This document shows, in pieces, positions 1 through 9,711 of a stretch of DNA of 55,016 nt; position 1 is the first letter of the stretch; each line of letters opens with the position of its first letter. Origin of the DNA: an uncultured Flavobacteriaceae bacterium (lineage in GTDB: Bacteria > Bacteroidota > Bacteroidia > Flavobacteriales > Flavobacteriaceae); assembly GCA_938088195.1 (NCBI GenBank), contig CALKEO010000008.1, positions 1 to 55,016 on the forward strand. Direction: 5' to 3'. The notes below the pieces were generated by a model that worked only from the letters and a program-made list of their open reading frames with translations, did no database searches and was not told the DNA's origin. A program made the position numbers and the translations under genes.

Positions 1-460
1 CAGTAACAAGATTGTTCTTTAATGACGAAATCCTGCTTCTAATATTTTTATATTTATAAAGGTCTTTATCTAACTTTAATTCTTTAATTATTGTTGCTAT
101 TAATCTATCCGAATCTTGCGTATCGTAAATGGTAAAGTTTGGAGAGTATCCTAATAGTTCTGATTCTGATCGTAAGATTCTAGCAAAAATAGAGTGAAAA
201 GTTCCCATCCATAAATTTTTAGATTTACTTTCCCCAACAATCTGAGAAATTCTAGATTTCATCTCTCTTGCTGCTTTGTTGGTAAATGTTAAAGATAATA
301 TTGAAAATGGGTCTACTCCCCTTTCCATTAAATAAGCTATTCTGTAGGTTAAAACTCTAGTTTTTCCAGAGCCTGCACCAGCTATGACCATTATTGGACC
401 GTTTTTATGCGTAGTAGGTAGTTTTTGAGAGTCGTTTAATTGACTTAAGTAGTCTTCCAA
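1..460 (-). CDS. UvrD/PcrA-type superfamily 1 DNA helicase, N-terminal part (cut by window start)
   Basis: ATP-dependent 3'-5' DNA helicase of the UvrD/PcrA/Rep group, acting in repair and replication restart. Only the first 153 residues are in the window. The Walker A motif AGAGSGKT lies at about residues 27-34, preceded by a Q-motif (LNDSQK). It is followed by motif Ia (TFTNKAAREMK) and the motif Ic region (GTFHSIFARILR). No ATG precedes the conserved N-terminus, so the TTG at 460 is taken as the start. The gene is divergent from recG with about 80 bp between them. PcrA, UvrD and Rep cannot be separated from this fragment. Confidence 0.9.
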   Translation of the reverse strand, partial: MEDYLSQLNDSQKLPTTHKNGPIMVIAGAGSGKTRVLTYRIAYLMERGVDPFSILSLTFTNKAAREMKSRISQIVGESKSKNLWMGTFHSIFARILRSESELLGYSPNFTIYDTQDSDRLIATIIKELKLDKDLYKYKNIRSRISSLKNNLVT

Positions 461-540
461 TTAAAATAAATATTTGTTTTGTTTATTGAATTTATTAAGG
501 TATTTAACACCTTATAAAGTTAATAAATTATATTAGTGAT

Positions 541-2646
541 GTGAAACAAAATTATTTAATTACACCAATTGATTATTTAAAAGGAGTTGGTCCAAACAGA
601 GCTGACTTGTTAAAATCAGAATTAAAAGTTTTTACTTACAAAGATTTACTGTATAATTTCCCATTTAGATACATTGATAAAACTAAATATCATAAAATTT
701 CTGAACTAGAAAACACTAATTCATATGTTCAAATTATTGGAAAATTCATAGATTTAAAATATTCAAGTAATTCAAAATTCAAACGACTTATTGGTATTTT
801 TTCTGATGAAAATGACGAGATAGAAATTGTATGGTTTAAGGGAACTAAATGGATTGAAAAATCAATTCAGTTGAATAAGAAGTATGTTGTATATGGAAAA
901 CTCAACAGTTTTAATAATAGATTTTCTATAGTGCATCCTGAATCAGAAATTTTAGAAAAACATAATAAGTCATTAAAAAATAGTTTACTTCCAATTTATA
1001 GCTCTACAGAGTTATTAAGTTCAAAAGGAATTAACAATAAATTATTAAGGGATCTTGTTTACAATATTTTTGAAAATTCTGAAAAAACAATCAAAGAAAA
1101 TTTAAATAGAAATCTAAATGAAAAATATAAATTAATTCCTAGATACGAAGCATTGTTTAATATTCATTTTCCAAAAAATCAATTACAATTAAGCAAAGCA
1201 CAGTTCAGATTAAAATATGAAGAGTTTTTCTTCATTCAATTACAATTTGTATTTAAATACTTAATTAATAAAAATAAATTTAAAGGTTTCAACTTTTCAA
1301 AAGTTGGTAATTTTTTTAATGATTTTTATAACAATAATCTTGAGTTTGAACTAACCAGTGCGCAAAAAAACGTGATTAGAGATATTAGAAAAGATTTTTC
1401 AACAAATGCACAAATGAACAGACTTTTACAGGGAGATGTTGGATCTGGAAAAACTATTGTAGCATTATTATCATGTCTAATAGCAATTGACAATAATTAT
1501 CAAACTACTATTATTGCTCCTACGGAAATTTTAGCTCAACAACATTACAATAGCATAAAAAATTCAGTTGAGGGTTTGAAAATAAATGTTGAGATACTTA
1601 CAGGTTCAACAACAAAAAAAGAAAGAATTAATCTCTTTGATAATTTAAAAAGAGGTCAAATAAATATCCTAATCGGAACTCATGCAATATTAGAGGACAA
1701 GGTTATATTTAAAAATCTAGGTTTAGCTATTATTGATGAACAACATCGTTTCGGAGTAGCACAAAGATCTAAACTATGGAAAAAAAACAACACACCTCCA
1801 CATATTTTAGTTATGACAGCCACACCTATTCCTAGAACTTTAGCAATGAGTGTTTACGGAGATTTGGATATTTCTATTATTGACGAACTACCCCCTGGAA
1901 GAAAGCTTATAAAAACTGTTCATCGGACTGATAAAAACAGATTAAAAGTTTTTAGATTTTTAAAGGACGAAATCAAAAAAGGCAGACAAATTTATATTGT
2001 ATATCCGCTTATTGAAGAATCTAAAAAAATGGATTATAAGGATCTCATGGATGGATACGAAAGTATTACGAGAGAGTTTCCAAAGGAAAATTATCAAATT
2101 AGTATTCTTCATGGAAAAATGAAAAATGAAGATAAATCCTATGAAATGAAAAGATTTAAAGATGGAGAAACCCAAATTATGGTTTCAACGACTGTAATTG
2201 AAGTTGGAGTAAATATTCCTAATGCTTCTGTAATGGTTATTGAAAGTGCAGAAAGGTTTGGATTGTCCCAATTACATCAGTTAAGAGGAAGAGTCGGTAG
2301 AGGTTCTGAAAATAGTTTCTGTATCTTAATGAGTAAGTATAAAATTAGTAATGAAGCCAAAATTAGAATTAAAACAATGTGTAATACTAATGATGGCTTT
2401 AAAATATCTGAAGTAGATATGAATTTAAGAGGACCTGGTAATATACTTGGAACCCAACAAAGTGGATTGCTAAATTTCAAAATTGCTGATATTATAAAAG
2501 ATAAAGATATATTAGAACTAGCGCGTCAAGACGCAAAAAGTTTGATAACAAATGACCCACAATTAAGACATACTGACAATCAAGAAATTAAAAATGAATA
2601 CATAAAGTTGAATAAAAACAGTATTCTTTGGAAACACATAAGTTAA
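541..2646 (+). CDS. recG: ATP-dependent DNA helicase RecG
   Basis: RecG remodels stalled replication forks and branch-migrates Holliday junctions. At 701 residues it matches the family (about 690). An N-terminal wedge/OB region (roughly residues 1-150) is followed by helicase domains with Walker A GDVGSGKT at 298-305 and the DEQH box at 399-402. A motif III MTATPIPRTLA and the C-terminal QLRGRVGRG motif VI are also present. The start is a GTG at 541, and no in-frame ATG fits the conserved N-terminus (LITPIDYLKGVGPNRA). It is transcribed alone, with a 61-bp gap to pheT. Confidence 0.97.
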   Translation: MKQNYLITPIDYLKGVGPNRADLLKSELKVFTYKDLLYNFPFRYIDKTKYHKISELENTNSYVQIIGKFIDLKYSSNSKFKRLIGIFSDENDEIEIVWFKGTKWIEKSIQLNKKYVVYGKLNSFNNRFSIVHPESEILEKHNKSLKNSLLPIYSSTELLSSKGINNKLLRDLVYNIFENSEKTIKENLNRNLNEKYKLIPRYEALFNIHFPKNQLQLSKAQFRLKYEEFFFIQLQFVFKYLINKNKFKGFNFSKVGNFFNDFYNNNLEFELTSAQKNVIRDIRKDFSTNAQMNRLLQGDVGSGKTIVALLSCLIAIDNNYQTTIIAPTEILAQQHYNSIKNSVEGLKINVEILTGSTTKKERINLFDNLKRGQINILIGTHAILEDKVIFKNLGLAIIDEQHRFGVAQRSKLWKKNNTPPHILVMTATPIPRTLAMSVYGDLDISIIDELPPGRKLIKTVHRTDKNRLKVFRFLKDEIKKGRQIYIVYPLIEESKKMDYKDLMDGYESITREFPKENYQISILHGKMKNEDKSYEMKRFKDGETQIMVSTTVIEVGVNIPNASVMVIESAERFGLSQLHQLRGRVGRGSENSFCILMSKYKISNEAKIRIKTMCNTNDGFKISEVDMNLRGPGNILGTQQSGLLNFKIADIIKDKDILELARQDAKSLITNDPQLRHTDNQEIKNEYIKLNKNSILWKHIS

Positions 2647-2683
2647 TTATTAAAAAAAAATAATAATTAAATACACATAATTG

Positions 2684-2691
2684 TATCTTTG
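2684..2691 (+). promoter_or_regulatory. Predicted Bacteroidota -7 box for pheT
   Basis: TATCTTTG matches TAnnTTTG and lies 16 nt before the pheT ATG in the recG-pheT gap. No convincing -33 TTG is visible. Inferred from consensus only. Confidence 0.5.
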
Positions 2692-2707
2692 ATTAAAATT
2701 ATTTTAA

Positions 2708-5119
2708 ATGAATATTTCCTTTAATTGGCTCAACGAATTTTTAAAAATTAATTTGAAAATTGATGAAGTTTGTGAAATCTTAACTGACATTGGATTAGAG
2801 GTTGAAGGTATTGTTGAATATCAAAATGTAAAAGGAAATTTCGAAGGATTGATTGTTGGAGAAGTAATTCAATGTGAAAAACATCCAAATGCAGACAGAT
2901 TAAAATTAACTAAAGTTAATATTGGTCAGGAAACACTACAAATCGTTTGTGGTGCTCCTAATGTGAACATTAATCAAAAAGTTATTGTGGCTACTGTTGG
3001 TACGACAATTTACCCGACAAATGGTGAAAAATTTAAAATTAATAAAAGTAAAATCAGAGGAGAAATTAGTTTTGGTATGATTTGTGCTGAAGATGAAATA
3101 GGTTTAGGCAATTCTCATGACGGAATAATGATTTTAGAAAATAGTATTAAAGTAGGAACTCAAATTTCTGATTTATATGAAAATTATAATGATAAAATAA
3201 TCAATATTGGATTGACGCCGAATAGATCTGATGCCATGAGTCACATGGGTGTAGCAAGAGATCTTAGAGCAGCTTTAATTCAAAAAGGAATTAAATCCGA
3301 ACTTATAACACCTTCTGTATCGTCTTTTCATATTAACTCAAGAACTCAAAAAGTTAACGTTTACGTTGAAGATTCTAAAATGTGCCCAAGGTTTTCTGGA
3401 GTATGTATTGATAATATTATTGTCAAAGATTCCCCTAAATGGCTTCAGAATAAGTTAAAAGCTATAGGAATAGTTCCAATAAACAATGTTGTAGACATCA
3501 CCAACTATGTTTTACACGAAAGTGGCAATCCTTTACATGCATATGACTTAGATAAAATTTCAACAAAATCAATTCATGTAAAAACACTTAAGAACAATTC
3601 CAATTTCACCACTTTAGATGGTAAATCAAGGCAAATTAGGGATAGTGACTTAATGATTTGTGATAATGATACGCCAATGTGTTTAGCAGGTATTTTTGGT
3701 GGCTCAAAACACGGTATTTCCATTAATACGTCATCAATATTTTTAGAGAGTGCATATTTTAACCCTGTAACAATCAGAAAATCAGCTAAATATCATGGAT
3801 TAAATACAGACGCCTCTTTCAGATTTGAAAGAGGAACGTCAATTGAAAATGTAGAATATGCACTTAAACGTGCTGCTATCATGATTTGTGAGTTATGCGA
3901 TGGTAAAATTTCTAGTGACATTATTGACGAATTTCCCAAAAAACCTAATGAAGTATCTATTTTGTTAAATTTTGAAAAAACCAATCGACTAATTGGTCAG
4001 GAAATTCCCAGGGAAGAAATTAAATCTATTTTAACTTCATTAGATTTTAAAATCAATAATATTACCGAAACAGGTGTGGGTATAACAGTTCCATTTTATA
4101 GACATGATATCTATAGAGAATGCGATGTTGTTGAAGAAATTCTAAGAATATATGGTTATAATAAAATTAATCTTTCTAGTAAATTATCTATACCAACAAA
4201 CATTGGAAATGGAAATTTAAGCTTTAAAATAGAAAAAACCATAGCTCAGTCTCTAACGCCACTAGGGTTCAACGAGATTATGAATAATTCTCTTACAAAT
4301 AATCAATTAAACTTATTTAATAGAAAAGATGTTGTTATACTTAACTCAATAAGTAATGATGTTTCTAAATTAAGAACATCTTTACTAGAGTCGTCTCTGA
4401 GAACTTTAAAATATAATATTAACAGAAAAAACGAAAATTTAAAATACTTTGAATTTGGTAAAATTTATGAAAGCATTAACGATTCTTACAACGAAAACAG
4501 AAGACTTTCGATTACTTACAGTGGAAAAATTCTTTCGAAAAGCTGGAGAAACGAATTTATTAATGCTGAATTTTATTCACTAAAAAATATCATAATTAAC
4601 ATTTTTTCAAAACTTTCAATAGAGTTTAATGAAAAGCCAATAGAATTAAATGGTTTTGAAAAAACATTAGGATTATTTATTAAGGATAAAAAATTAGCAA
4701 TAATTGGTTTAGTTGACAAAAATACTTGTGGACAATTTGATATAAAACAAGAAGTTTTTTATGCTTCAATTGATATTGATCTAGTACACAAATATTTAAA
4801 TACAAATTTTCAGAAATATAAACCCTTGTCAAAGTTTCAACCTGTTGAAAAAGACATGTCCTTTATAATTGATAAAAATATTGAGTATTCTCAAATCAAA
4901 GATTTGTTAATGAAATCGCAGATTAAAAATTTAATTAACATGAATTTGTTTGATGTCTATGAAGGAGATAAGATAGGTAATAATAAAAAATCCTACGCAT
5001 TAAACTTTACTTTATCTAACTCTGAAAAAACTTTAAATGAAAAGGAAATTCATTTAGCGATGAATAAAATACAAGATAAATTAAAAAATAACTTTAAAGC
5101 TATATTAAGAGATAAATAA
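2708..5119 (+). CDS. pheT: Phenylalanine--tRNA ligase beta subunit
   Basis: Beta chain of the heterotetrameric phenylalanyl-tRNA synthetase, which charges tRNA-Phe in the cytoplasm. At 803 residues it is a normal full-length bacterial PheT. An EMAP-like tRNA-binding fold lies near residues 40-150 (GEVIQCEKHPNADRLKLTKV). B3/B4 editing and B5 domains follow, the latter with IGLTPNRSDAMSHMGVARD before it. A C-terminal anticodon-binding FDX-ACB domain ends the protein (KFQPVEKDMSFIIDK onwards). pheS is not adjacent, which is common in Bacteroidota. Two small genes follow closely and may be co-transcribed. Confidence 0.97.
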   Translation: MNISFNWLNEFLKINLKIDEVCEILTDIGLEVEGIVEYQNVKGNFEGLIVGEVIQCEKHPNADRLKLTKVNIGQETLQIVCGAPNVNINQKVIVATVGTTIYPTNGEKFKINKSKIRGEISFGMICAEDEIGLGNSHDGIMILENSIKVGTQISDLYENYNDKIINIGLTPNRSDAMSHMGVARDLRAALIQKGIKSELITPSVSSFHINSRTQKVNVYVEDSKMCPRFSGVCIDNIIVKDSPKWLQNKLKAIGIVPINNVVDITNYVLHESGNPLHAYDLDKISTKSIHVKTLKNNSNFTTLDGKSRQIRDSDLMICDNDTPMCLAGIFGGSKHGISINTSSIFLESAYFNPVTIRKSAKYHGLNTDASFRFERGTSIENVEYALKRAAIMICELCDGKISSDIIDEFPKKPNEVSILLNFEKTNRLIGQEIPREEIKSILTSLDFKINNITETGVGITVPFYRHDIYRECDVVEEILRIYGYNKINLSSKLSIPTNIGNGNLSFKIEKTIAQSLTPLGFNEIMNNSLTNNQLNLFNRKDVVILNSISNDVSKLRTSLLESSLRTLKYNINRKNENLKYFEFGKIYESINDSYNENRRLSITYSGKILSKSWRNEFINAEFYSLKNIIINIFSKLSIEFNEKPIELNGFEKTLGLFIKDKKLAIIGLVDKNTCGQFDIKQEVFYASIDIDLVHKYLNTNFQKYKPLSKFQPVEKDMSFIIDKNIEYSQIKDLLMKSQIKNLINMNLFDVYEGDKIGNNKKSYALNFTLSNSEKTLNEKEIHLAMNKIQDKLKNNFKAILRDK

Positions 5120-5121
5120 AT

Positions 5122-5763
5122 ATGTATACAACTAATATTGAAACACAATTAAAAAAAAATAAAGATATTTCTCAAAATAAATTTGATGATTTAAAAATAG
5201 ATTTATATGATGATTTTGATCTAAATATAATTGATGGTAATAATATTTTTCACATCAATGATATTAAAAAAACATGTATTGATTATCGTTTAAGATTTTT
5301 AGATTCTAAATATTTTAAAGGTGATTTCCCTAATTCAACAACAGAAAAAATCAAAACTTTTAAAAATAGTCATAAAATTAATCATGTAGATTTAAAAGTA
5401 ATGGCTCCCTCCAAATTATTTAAATTAAAAAATGCTGACGACCCCTTATTATTTTGTAATCTTGGAAATGAATACTTTTATTTAATTGATAAATGGGGAA
5501 ACGATCTAAGCTATTTTAGAAAACTTAAAATGTGGCCATTTAAATCATTAAAAAACATTCTAATTTTCTTAGTAATATCAACCTTTTTTATTTCTCTTCT
5601 AATTCCAAAAGGTCTCTTTGTTTATGAAAATTCATTAATAACTGAATTTTTTATCACCTATTTATTTATGCTAAAATCTTTAATAGCTATTGTTATATTT
5701 TTTGGGTTTTCCTTAGGCAAAAACTTTAATACTGCAATTTGGAATAGAAAGTATTTTAATTGA
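5122..5763 (+). CDS. Hypothetical membrane protein, two C-terminal transmembrane segments
   Basis: I do not recognise a family. The 213-residue product has a charged, Asn/Lys/Asp-rich cytoplasmic-looking N-terminal half. Two hydrophobic segments follow near residues 146-166 (NILIFLVISTFFISLLI) and 178-198 (FITYLFMLKSLIAIVIFFGFS), with a short basic tail. It starts 2 bp after the pheT stop, so it is probably co-transcribed with pheT, and its stop overlaps the start region of the next small gene. The lack of a signal peptide suggests a tail-anchored protein with its N-terminus in the cytoplasm. Function unknown. Confidence 0.8.
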   Translation: MYTTNIETQLKKNKDISQNKFDDLKIDLYDDFDLNIIDGNNIFHINDIKKTCIDYRLRFLDSKYFKGDFPNSTTEKIKTFKNSHKINHVDLKVMAPSKLFKLKNADDPLLFCNLGNEYFYLIDKWGNDLSYFRKLKMWPFKSLKNILIFLVISTFFISLLIPKGLFVYENSLITEFFITYLFMLKSLIAIVIFFGFSLGKNFNTAIWNRKYFN

Positions 5764-5765
5764 AA

Positions 5766-5999
5766 ATGAAGAATAATTTTGTCTTAGTTTACAGAGGATC
5801 TTTAATCATTTGTCAAAGAATTATAAATGAATTTAACATAAACAATATTCATGCGATTGTTAAGAATCAAAATGAGTCAGCAAGACTCGCTGGCTTTGGA
5901 ATGATCTGTGATCAAATTATAGAATTATTTGTACATGAAGATGAAAAAAAATTATCGATAAAAATTATTGATAATTTAGGAATAGAAATCCATTCTTAA
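5766..5999 (+). CDS. DUF2007-type small protein
   Basis: A 77-residue protein resembling the DUF2007 (putative signal-transducing, ferredoxin-like fold) family: a beta strand (FVLVYRGS), a helix (ICQRIINEFNINNI), then strands and the phrase RLAGFGMICDQIIELFV. Members are common in Bacteroidota and biochemically uncharacterised. An ATG at 5766 is chosen. A TTG at 5760, overlapping the upstream stop, would add two residues. Its 3' end overlaps the convergent ABC-F gene by 24 bp. Confidence 0.75.
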   Translation: MKNNFVLVYRGSLIICQRIINEFNINNIHAIVKNQNESARLAGFGMICDQIIELFVHEDEKKLSIKIIDNLGIEIHS

Positions 6000-7598
6000 C
6001 TTTTTAACTTTTGGATCGCTTATGTATGAGTCAAATGAAGTTAGTCTATCAATAGCACCTTTTGGAGTTAATTCAATAACCCTATCACCAACTGATTTAG
6101 CAAACTCAAAATCATGAGTGGTTATAAAAACATTTCCTTTAAATTTTTTTATTGAATTATTTAATGCCGTTATAGACTCTAAATCCAAATGACTGGTCGG
6201 TTCGTCAAACATTAAGACATTTGATCTTAGCATCATCATCCTTGAAAGCATACACCTAACTTTTTCGCCACCTGAAAGGACATCAGATGTTTTCAGTGCT
6301 TCTTCTCCACTAAAAATCATTTTTCCCAGAAATCCTCTAATAAAAACTTCCTCTCTTTCTTCGTCATTTTTAGCCCATTGCCTTAGCCAATCTACTAATG
6401 ATAGTTTTTCTGTAAAAAAAGCATTATTGTCGAGCGGTAGATAGGATTGAGATGTGGTAATTCCCCAATTAAATTTTCCTGAACTCGGTTTAAGTTCATT
6501 ATTTATAATTTGGTAAAATGCTGTTGTTGCTCTAGTATCTTTTGAATAAAGCACAACTTTTTCACCCTTATTTAGATTAAAACTAATTTTATCAAATAGA
6601 ACACTAGTAGAATCTGAATATGATAGATTTTCAACACTTAAAATTTGATCACCTGCTTCTCTATCAGCATTAAATATAATTGCAGGGTACCTTCTAGAGG
6701 ACGGTTTTATTTCTTCGATATTTAAATTATCAAGCATTTTTTTTCTAGATGTAGCCTGTTTTGATTTTGAGGCATTTGCACTGAATCTAGCAATGAAATC
6801 TTCTAATTCCTTTTTTTTCTCTTCTGCTTTTTTATTTTGCTGAGTTTTTTGTCTCAAAGCAAGTTGACTTGATTCATACCAAAAAGTATAATTTCCAGAA
6901 AAATGATTGATCTTTCCAAAATCAATATCCGAAATATGAGTACATACAGAGTCTAAAAAATGTCTATCATGAGAAACTACAATTACAGTGTTGTCATAAT
7001 TTGAGATAAAATTTTCTAACCATTTAATTGTTTCAAAATCAAGATCGTTAGTAGGTTCATCCATAATCAATACATCAGGATTTCCAAATAAGGCCTGTGC
7101 TAATAAAACTTTTACTTTTTGAACACCATCTAATTCACTCATTAATTTATAATGAAGATCTTCTTTTATATCTAAATTGGAAAGTAAAGCAGCCGCATCA
7201 CTTTCAGCATTCCATCCATTCATCTCTTCGTATTCTAACTGAAGAACTCCTACTCTGTCACTGTCTTTATCAGAAAAATCTGGGTTAGAATATATATCAT
7301 CCATCTCTTTTTTAATCTTAAATAGAATTTTATTTCCCCTAATTACTGTTTCTAATACTTGTTTATCATCAAAAGCAAAATGATCTTGCTCAAGTACAGA
7401 CATTCTTTTTCCCTGTTCTAAATAAACATTTCCAGAATTAGGTTCAAAATTTTTTGATAAAATTTTTAAAAAAGTAGATTTTCCTGCCCCATTAGCACCA
7501 ATTATACCATAACAATTACCTTTTGAAAAAGTGGTGTTGACATCATCAAATAATATTCTTTTTCCAAATTGAACAGAAAGGTTAGAAACATTTAACAT
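5976..7598 (-). CDS. ABC-F family ATPase, YbiT-like
   Basis: Soluble ABC-F protein with two nucleotide-binding domains and no membrane segments. These proteins act on ribosomes. Domain 1 has Walker A GANGAGKS (34-41), a non-canonical signature (SELDGVQKVKVLLAQAL) like YbiT, and Walker B DVLIMDEPTNDLD. A charged linker follows near residues 240-300 (KKAEEKKKELEDF). Domain 2 has a good LSGGEK signature (about 437-442) and Walker B VLMFDEPTSHLD. Where Walker A should be it reads YSKDTRATTAF, without the GK[ST] triad. The 540-residue length is typical. The exact ABC-F subfamily is inferred from the first signature. Confidence 0.9.
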   Translation of the reverse strand: MLNVSNLSVQFGKRILFDDVNTTFSKGNCYGIIGANGAGKSTFLKILSKNFEPNSGNVYLEQGKRMSVLEQDHFAFDDKQVLETVIRGNKILFKIKKEMDDIYSNPDFSDKDSDRVGVLQLEYEEMNGWNAESDAAALLSNLDIKEDLHYKLMSELDGVQKVKVLLAQALFGNPDVLIMDEPTNDLDFETIKWLENFISNYDNTVIVVSHDRHFLDSVCTHISDIDFGKINHFSGNYTFWYESSQLALRQKTQQNKKAEEKKKELEDFIARFSANASKSKQATSRKKMLDNLNIEEIKPSSRRYPAIIFNADREAGDQILSVENLSYSDSTSVLFDKISFNLNKGEKVVLYSKDTRATTAFYQIINNELKPSSGKFNWGITTSQSYLPLDNNAFFTEKLSLVDWLRQWAKNDEEREEVFIRGFLGKMIFSGEEALKTSDVLSGGEKVRCMLSRMMMLRSNVLMFDEPTSHLDLESITALNNSIKKFKGNVFITTHDFEFAKSVGDRVIELTPKGAIDRLTSFDSYISDPKVKKLRMDFYS

Positions 7599-7623
7599 TT
7601 TTAGTTTATTAAAAATTAATGGG

Positions 7624-7631
7624 CAAATTTA
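7624..7631 (-). promoter_or_regulatory. Predicted -7 box for the ABC-F gene
   Basis: On the minus strand this reads TAAATTTG (TAnnTTTG consensus), 25 nt upstream of the ABC-F start. A second identical box lies at 7639-7646. No -33 element was established. Confidence 0.4.
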
Positions 7632-7695
7632 ATAAAATCAAATTTATGATTATTCTAAATTTATCTTTAAATTAAAAAATATTAATGTTTATTTA

Positions 7696-9057
7696 ATGAA
7701 CAAAAAGATTTTTTTCATATACAGTTTTATTTTTACTATTATCTCTTGTAGTTCCAGTAATAATTCAACATATTTTGTTGGAAAAATTTTGAAGAAAACC
7801 AATGATAAAATTTCAATATTAAAAGACCAAACTGTGTTGAATGAAGCTGTGATTTCTAAAAATGGAGACTTTACAATGGTATTAGATTCTATTCAGGATG
7901 GATTATACAATTTCAAACATCTACCCGAATTTCAATATATAATTTTAGAAAAAAAAGATAGTTTAGTTTTACGTTTAAATGCATTAGACTTTGATGAATC
8001 TTTAGTTTTTACAGGAAAGGGCTCATCAAAAAATAATTACCTGATAGATATTTTTTTAAATAATGAAAATGAACAGAGTTTTATAAATTCTAAACTTAGA
8101 AAAACCCCAAAAGAATTTTCCAAAATAATTGATTCATTAATAGATATCAAAATGCTAAAATTTAATAATTTCAAAAAATTAAAGAGATCAAACAGTATTA
8201 GTAATATTATATTAAAAAATGCTATTAAACTTCCTCTTTATTCAAAAAAAGAAGCTTATATCTCTACTCTAAATAACAAAAATAACTTAAATGAAATTTA
8301 TCAAGACTTTTATGACTATAGAAAAGATGTGGATTTTAACATGGAAGTTTTATCGAATTTTAAACCATATCTTGATTACTTAATTTTAAGAATTAATAAT
8401 GAATCCTACATTAATATCAAAGACTATTCTAGTTCTAAATTAAAGTATAACCTAGATAAAATTAATTTTGTCAATAAAAAGATATCTAACCTTACTGTTA
8501 AATCAAAAATATTAAGATATATGGCTTTTGAATTCCTTTTGAAGGAAGATAATTTAACTGAAATTGACAGCTTTTTAAATGAGTTTACTAAAATTTCTTT
8601 AGATAAAAATATTAATCTACAGATAAAACAACTCTATATTGATATAACGTCTCTTCAGAAAGAAAAAAAAATTCCAGAAATTGAGTTAATTAACAATATA
8701 AATAATAAAGTTCTTTCATCTGATTTAGCTTCTGATAAACCTATAGTTTATGTTTTTTGGTCATACGATCAAAACTCACATCAAATTAGTTTGTTTAATA
8801 GAATATTTGAGTTTTTAAAACACAATAATAATTATAATTTTTATTGTATAAATATAAATTCAGATAAAAAAAAGTGGAAAGAAACTTTAAAATATATAGA
8901 AAACAACAAAAATATCAAGCACTTTAAGACCGCAAATTTTGAGGTTATGAGTAAGAAAATGGTTTTAAATAATTTAAATAAAATGATTGTTACAAGTAAC
9001 ATAGGTAGAATAATTGCAATTTCAGATGTCACTAAACTTAATTCACTTAAGAATTAA
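7696..9057 (+). CDS. DUF4369-like lipoprotein with a thioredoxin-like C-terminus lacking CxxC
   Basis: A 453-residue predicted lipoprotein with a hydrophobic signal and lipobox TIISC at Cys18, so it should be membrane-anchored facing the periplasm or surface. The region after the signal (about 25-125) resembles the DUF4369 domain that precedes thioredoxin folds in Bacteroidota TlpA/AhpC-type proteins (GDFTMVLDS, YIILEKKDSLVLRL). A long helical middle follows. The last 110 residues look like a thioredoxin fold (PIVYVFWSYDQNSHQISL...FYCININSD). At the expected active site it reads WSYDQNSH, so no redox cysteines are present. A scaffolding role is possible. The 3' end shares TTAA with transaldolase. 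Confidence 0.7.
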   Translation: MNKKIFFIYSFIFTIISCSSSNNSTYFVGKILKKTNDKISILKDQTVLNEAVISKNGDFTMVLDSIQDGLYNFKHLPEFQYIILEKKDSLVLRLNALDFDESLVFTGKGSSKNNYLIDIFLNNENEQSFINSKLRKTPKEFSKIIDSLIDIKMLKFNNFKKLKRSNSISNIILKNAIKLPLYSKKEAYISTLNNKNNLNEIYQDFYDYRKDVDFNMEVLSNFKPYLDYLILRINNESYINIKDYSSSKLKYNLDKINFVNKKISNLTVKSKILRYMAFEFLLKEDNLTEIDSFLNEFTKISLDKNINLQIKQLYIDITSLQKEKKIPEIELINNINNKVLSSDLASDKPIVYVFWSYDQNSHQISLFNRIFEFLKHNNNYNFYCININSDKKKWKETLKYIENNKNIKHFKTANFEVMSKKMVLNNLNKMIVTSNIGRIIAISDVTKLNSLKN

Positions 9058-9707
9058 TTACCCTTTTTGTAATCTGCTAAGAACTTTTCTAATCCAATAT
9101 CTGTAAGCGGGTGTTTTATAAGCGCTTTAATCGATGATAATGGACCTGTCATTACATCGGCACCAATTTTAGCACAATCTATTATATGCATGGTGTGTCT
9201 TACTGAAGCTGCTAAAATTTGAGTATTAAAATTGTAATTGTCATAAACATTAGAAATTTCAGATATTAAATTTAGACCATCAGTTGAAATATCATCTAAT
9301 CTTCCTATAAATGGAGATACATAAGTCGCTCCAGCTTTTGCAGCAATTAAAGCTTGACCAACAGAAAATATTAAAGTACAATTTGTACGTATACCCTTAT
9401 CTGAAAAATTCCTTAAAGCCTTTACTCCATCTAGAATCATAGGGATTTTTACAACAATTTGTGGATGAAGTTTAGCTAAAGCATTACCCTCTTTAACCAT
9501 GCCATCTAAATCTGTAGAAATGACTTCAGCAGAAACATCGCCATCAACAATCTCACAAATTTTCATATAGTGATTTAAGATGTTATTCTGGCCAGTTATT
9601 CCTTCTTTTGCCATTAAGGATGGATTTGTAGTAACTCCGTCTAAAACACCAAGGTCTTGTGCTTCTTTTATTTGGTCCAAGTTAGCTGTATCAATAAAAA
9701 ATTTCAT
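9054..9707 (-). CDS. tal: Transaldolase of the small TalC/Fsa-like type
   Basis: Class I aldolase of the pentose phosphate pathway that transfers dihydroxyacetone units between sugar phosphates. The 217-residue length matches the short transaldolase/fructose-6-phosphate aldolase group. Seen motifs are FIDTANL at the start, GVTTNPSLMAKEG (24-36), the Schiff-base lysine in VVKIPM (Lys87), TLIFSVGQALIAAKAGA and YVSPFIGRLDD. Transaldolase versus F6P aldolase activity cannot be settled by eye, although annotated relatives are usually transaldolases. The gene begins 4 bp after the SDR stop, so both are likely transcribed together. Confidence 0.92.
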   Translation of the reverse strand: MKFFIDTANLDQIKEAQDLGVLDGVTTNPSLMAKEGITGQNNILNHYMKICEIVDGDVSAEVISTDLDGMVKEGNALAKLHPQIVVKIPMILDGVKALRNFSDKGIRTNCTLIFSVGQALIAAKAGATYVSPFIGRLDDISTDGLNLISEISNVYDNYNFNTQILAASVRHTMHIIDCAKIGADVMTGPLSSIKALIKHPLTDIGLEKFLADYKKGN

Positions 9708-9711
9708 ATAA

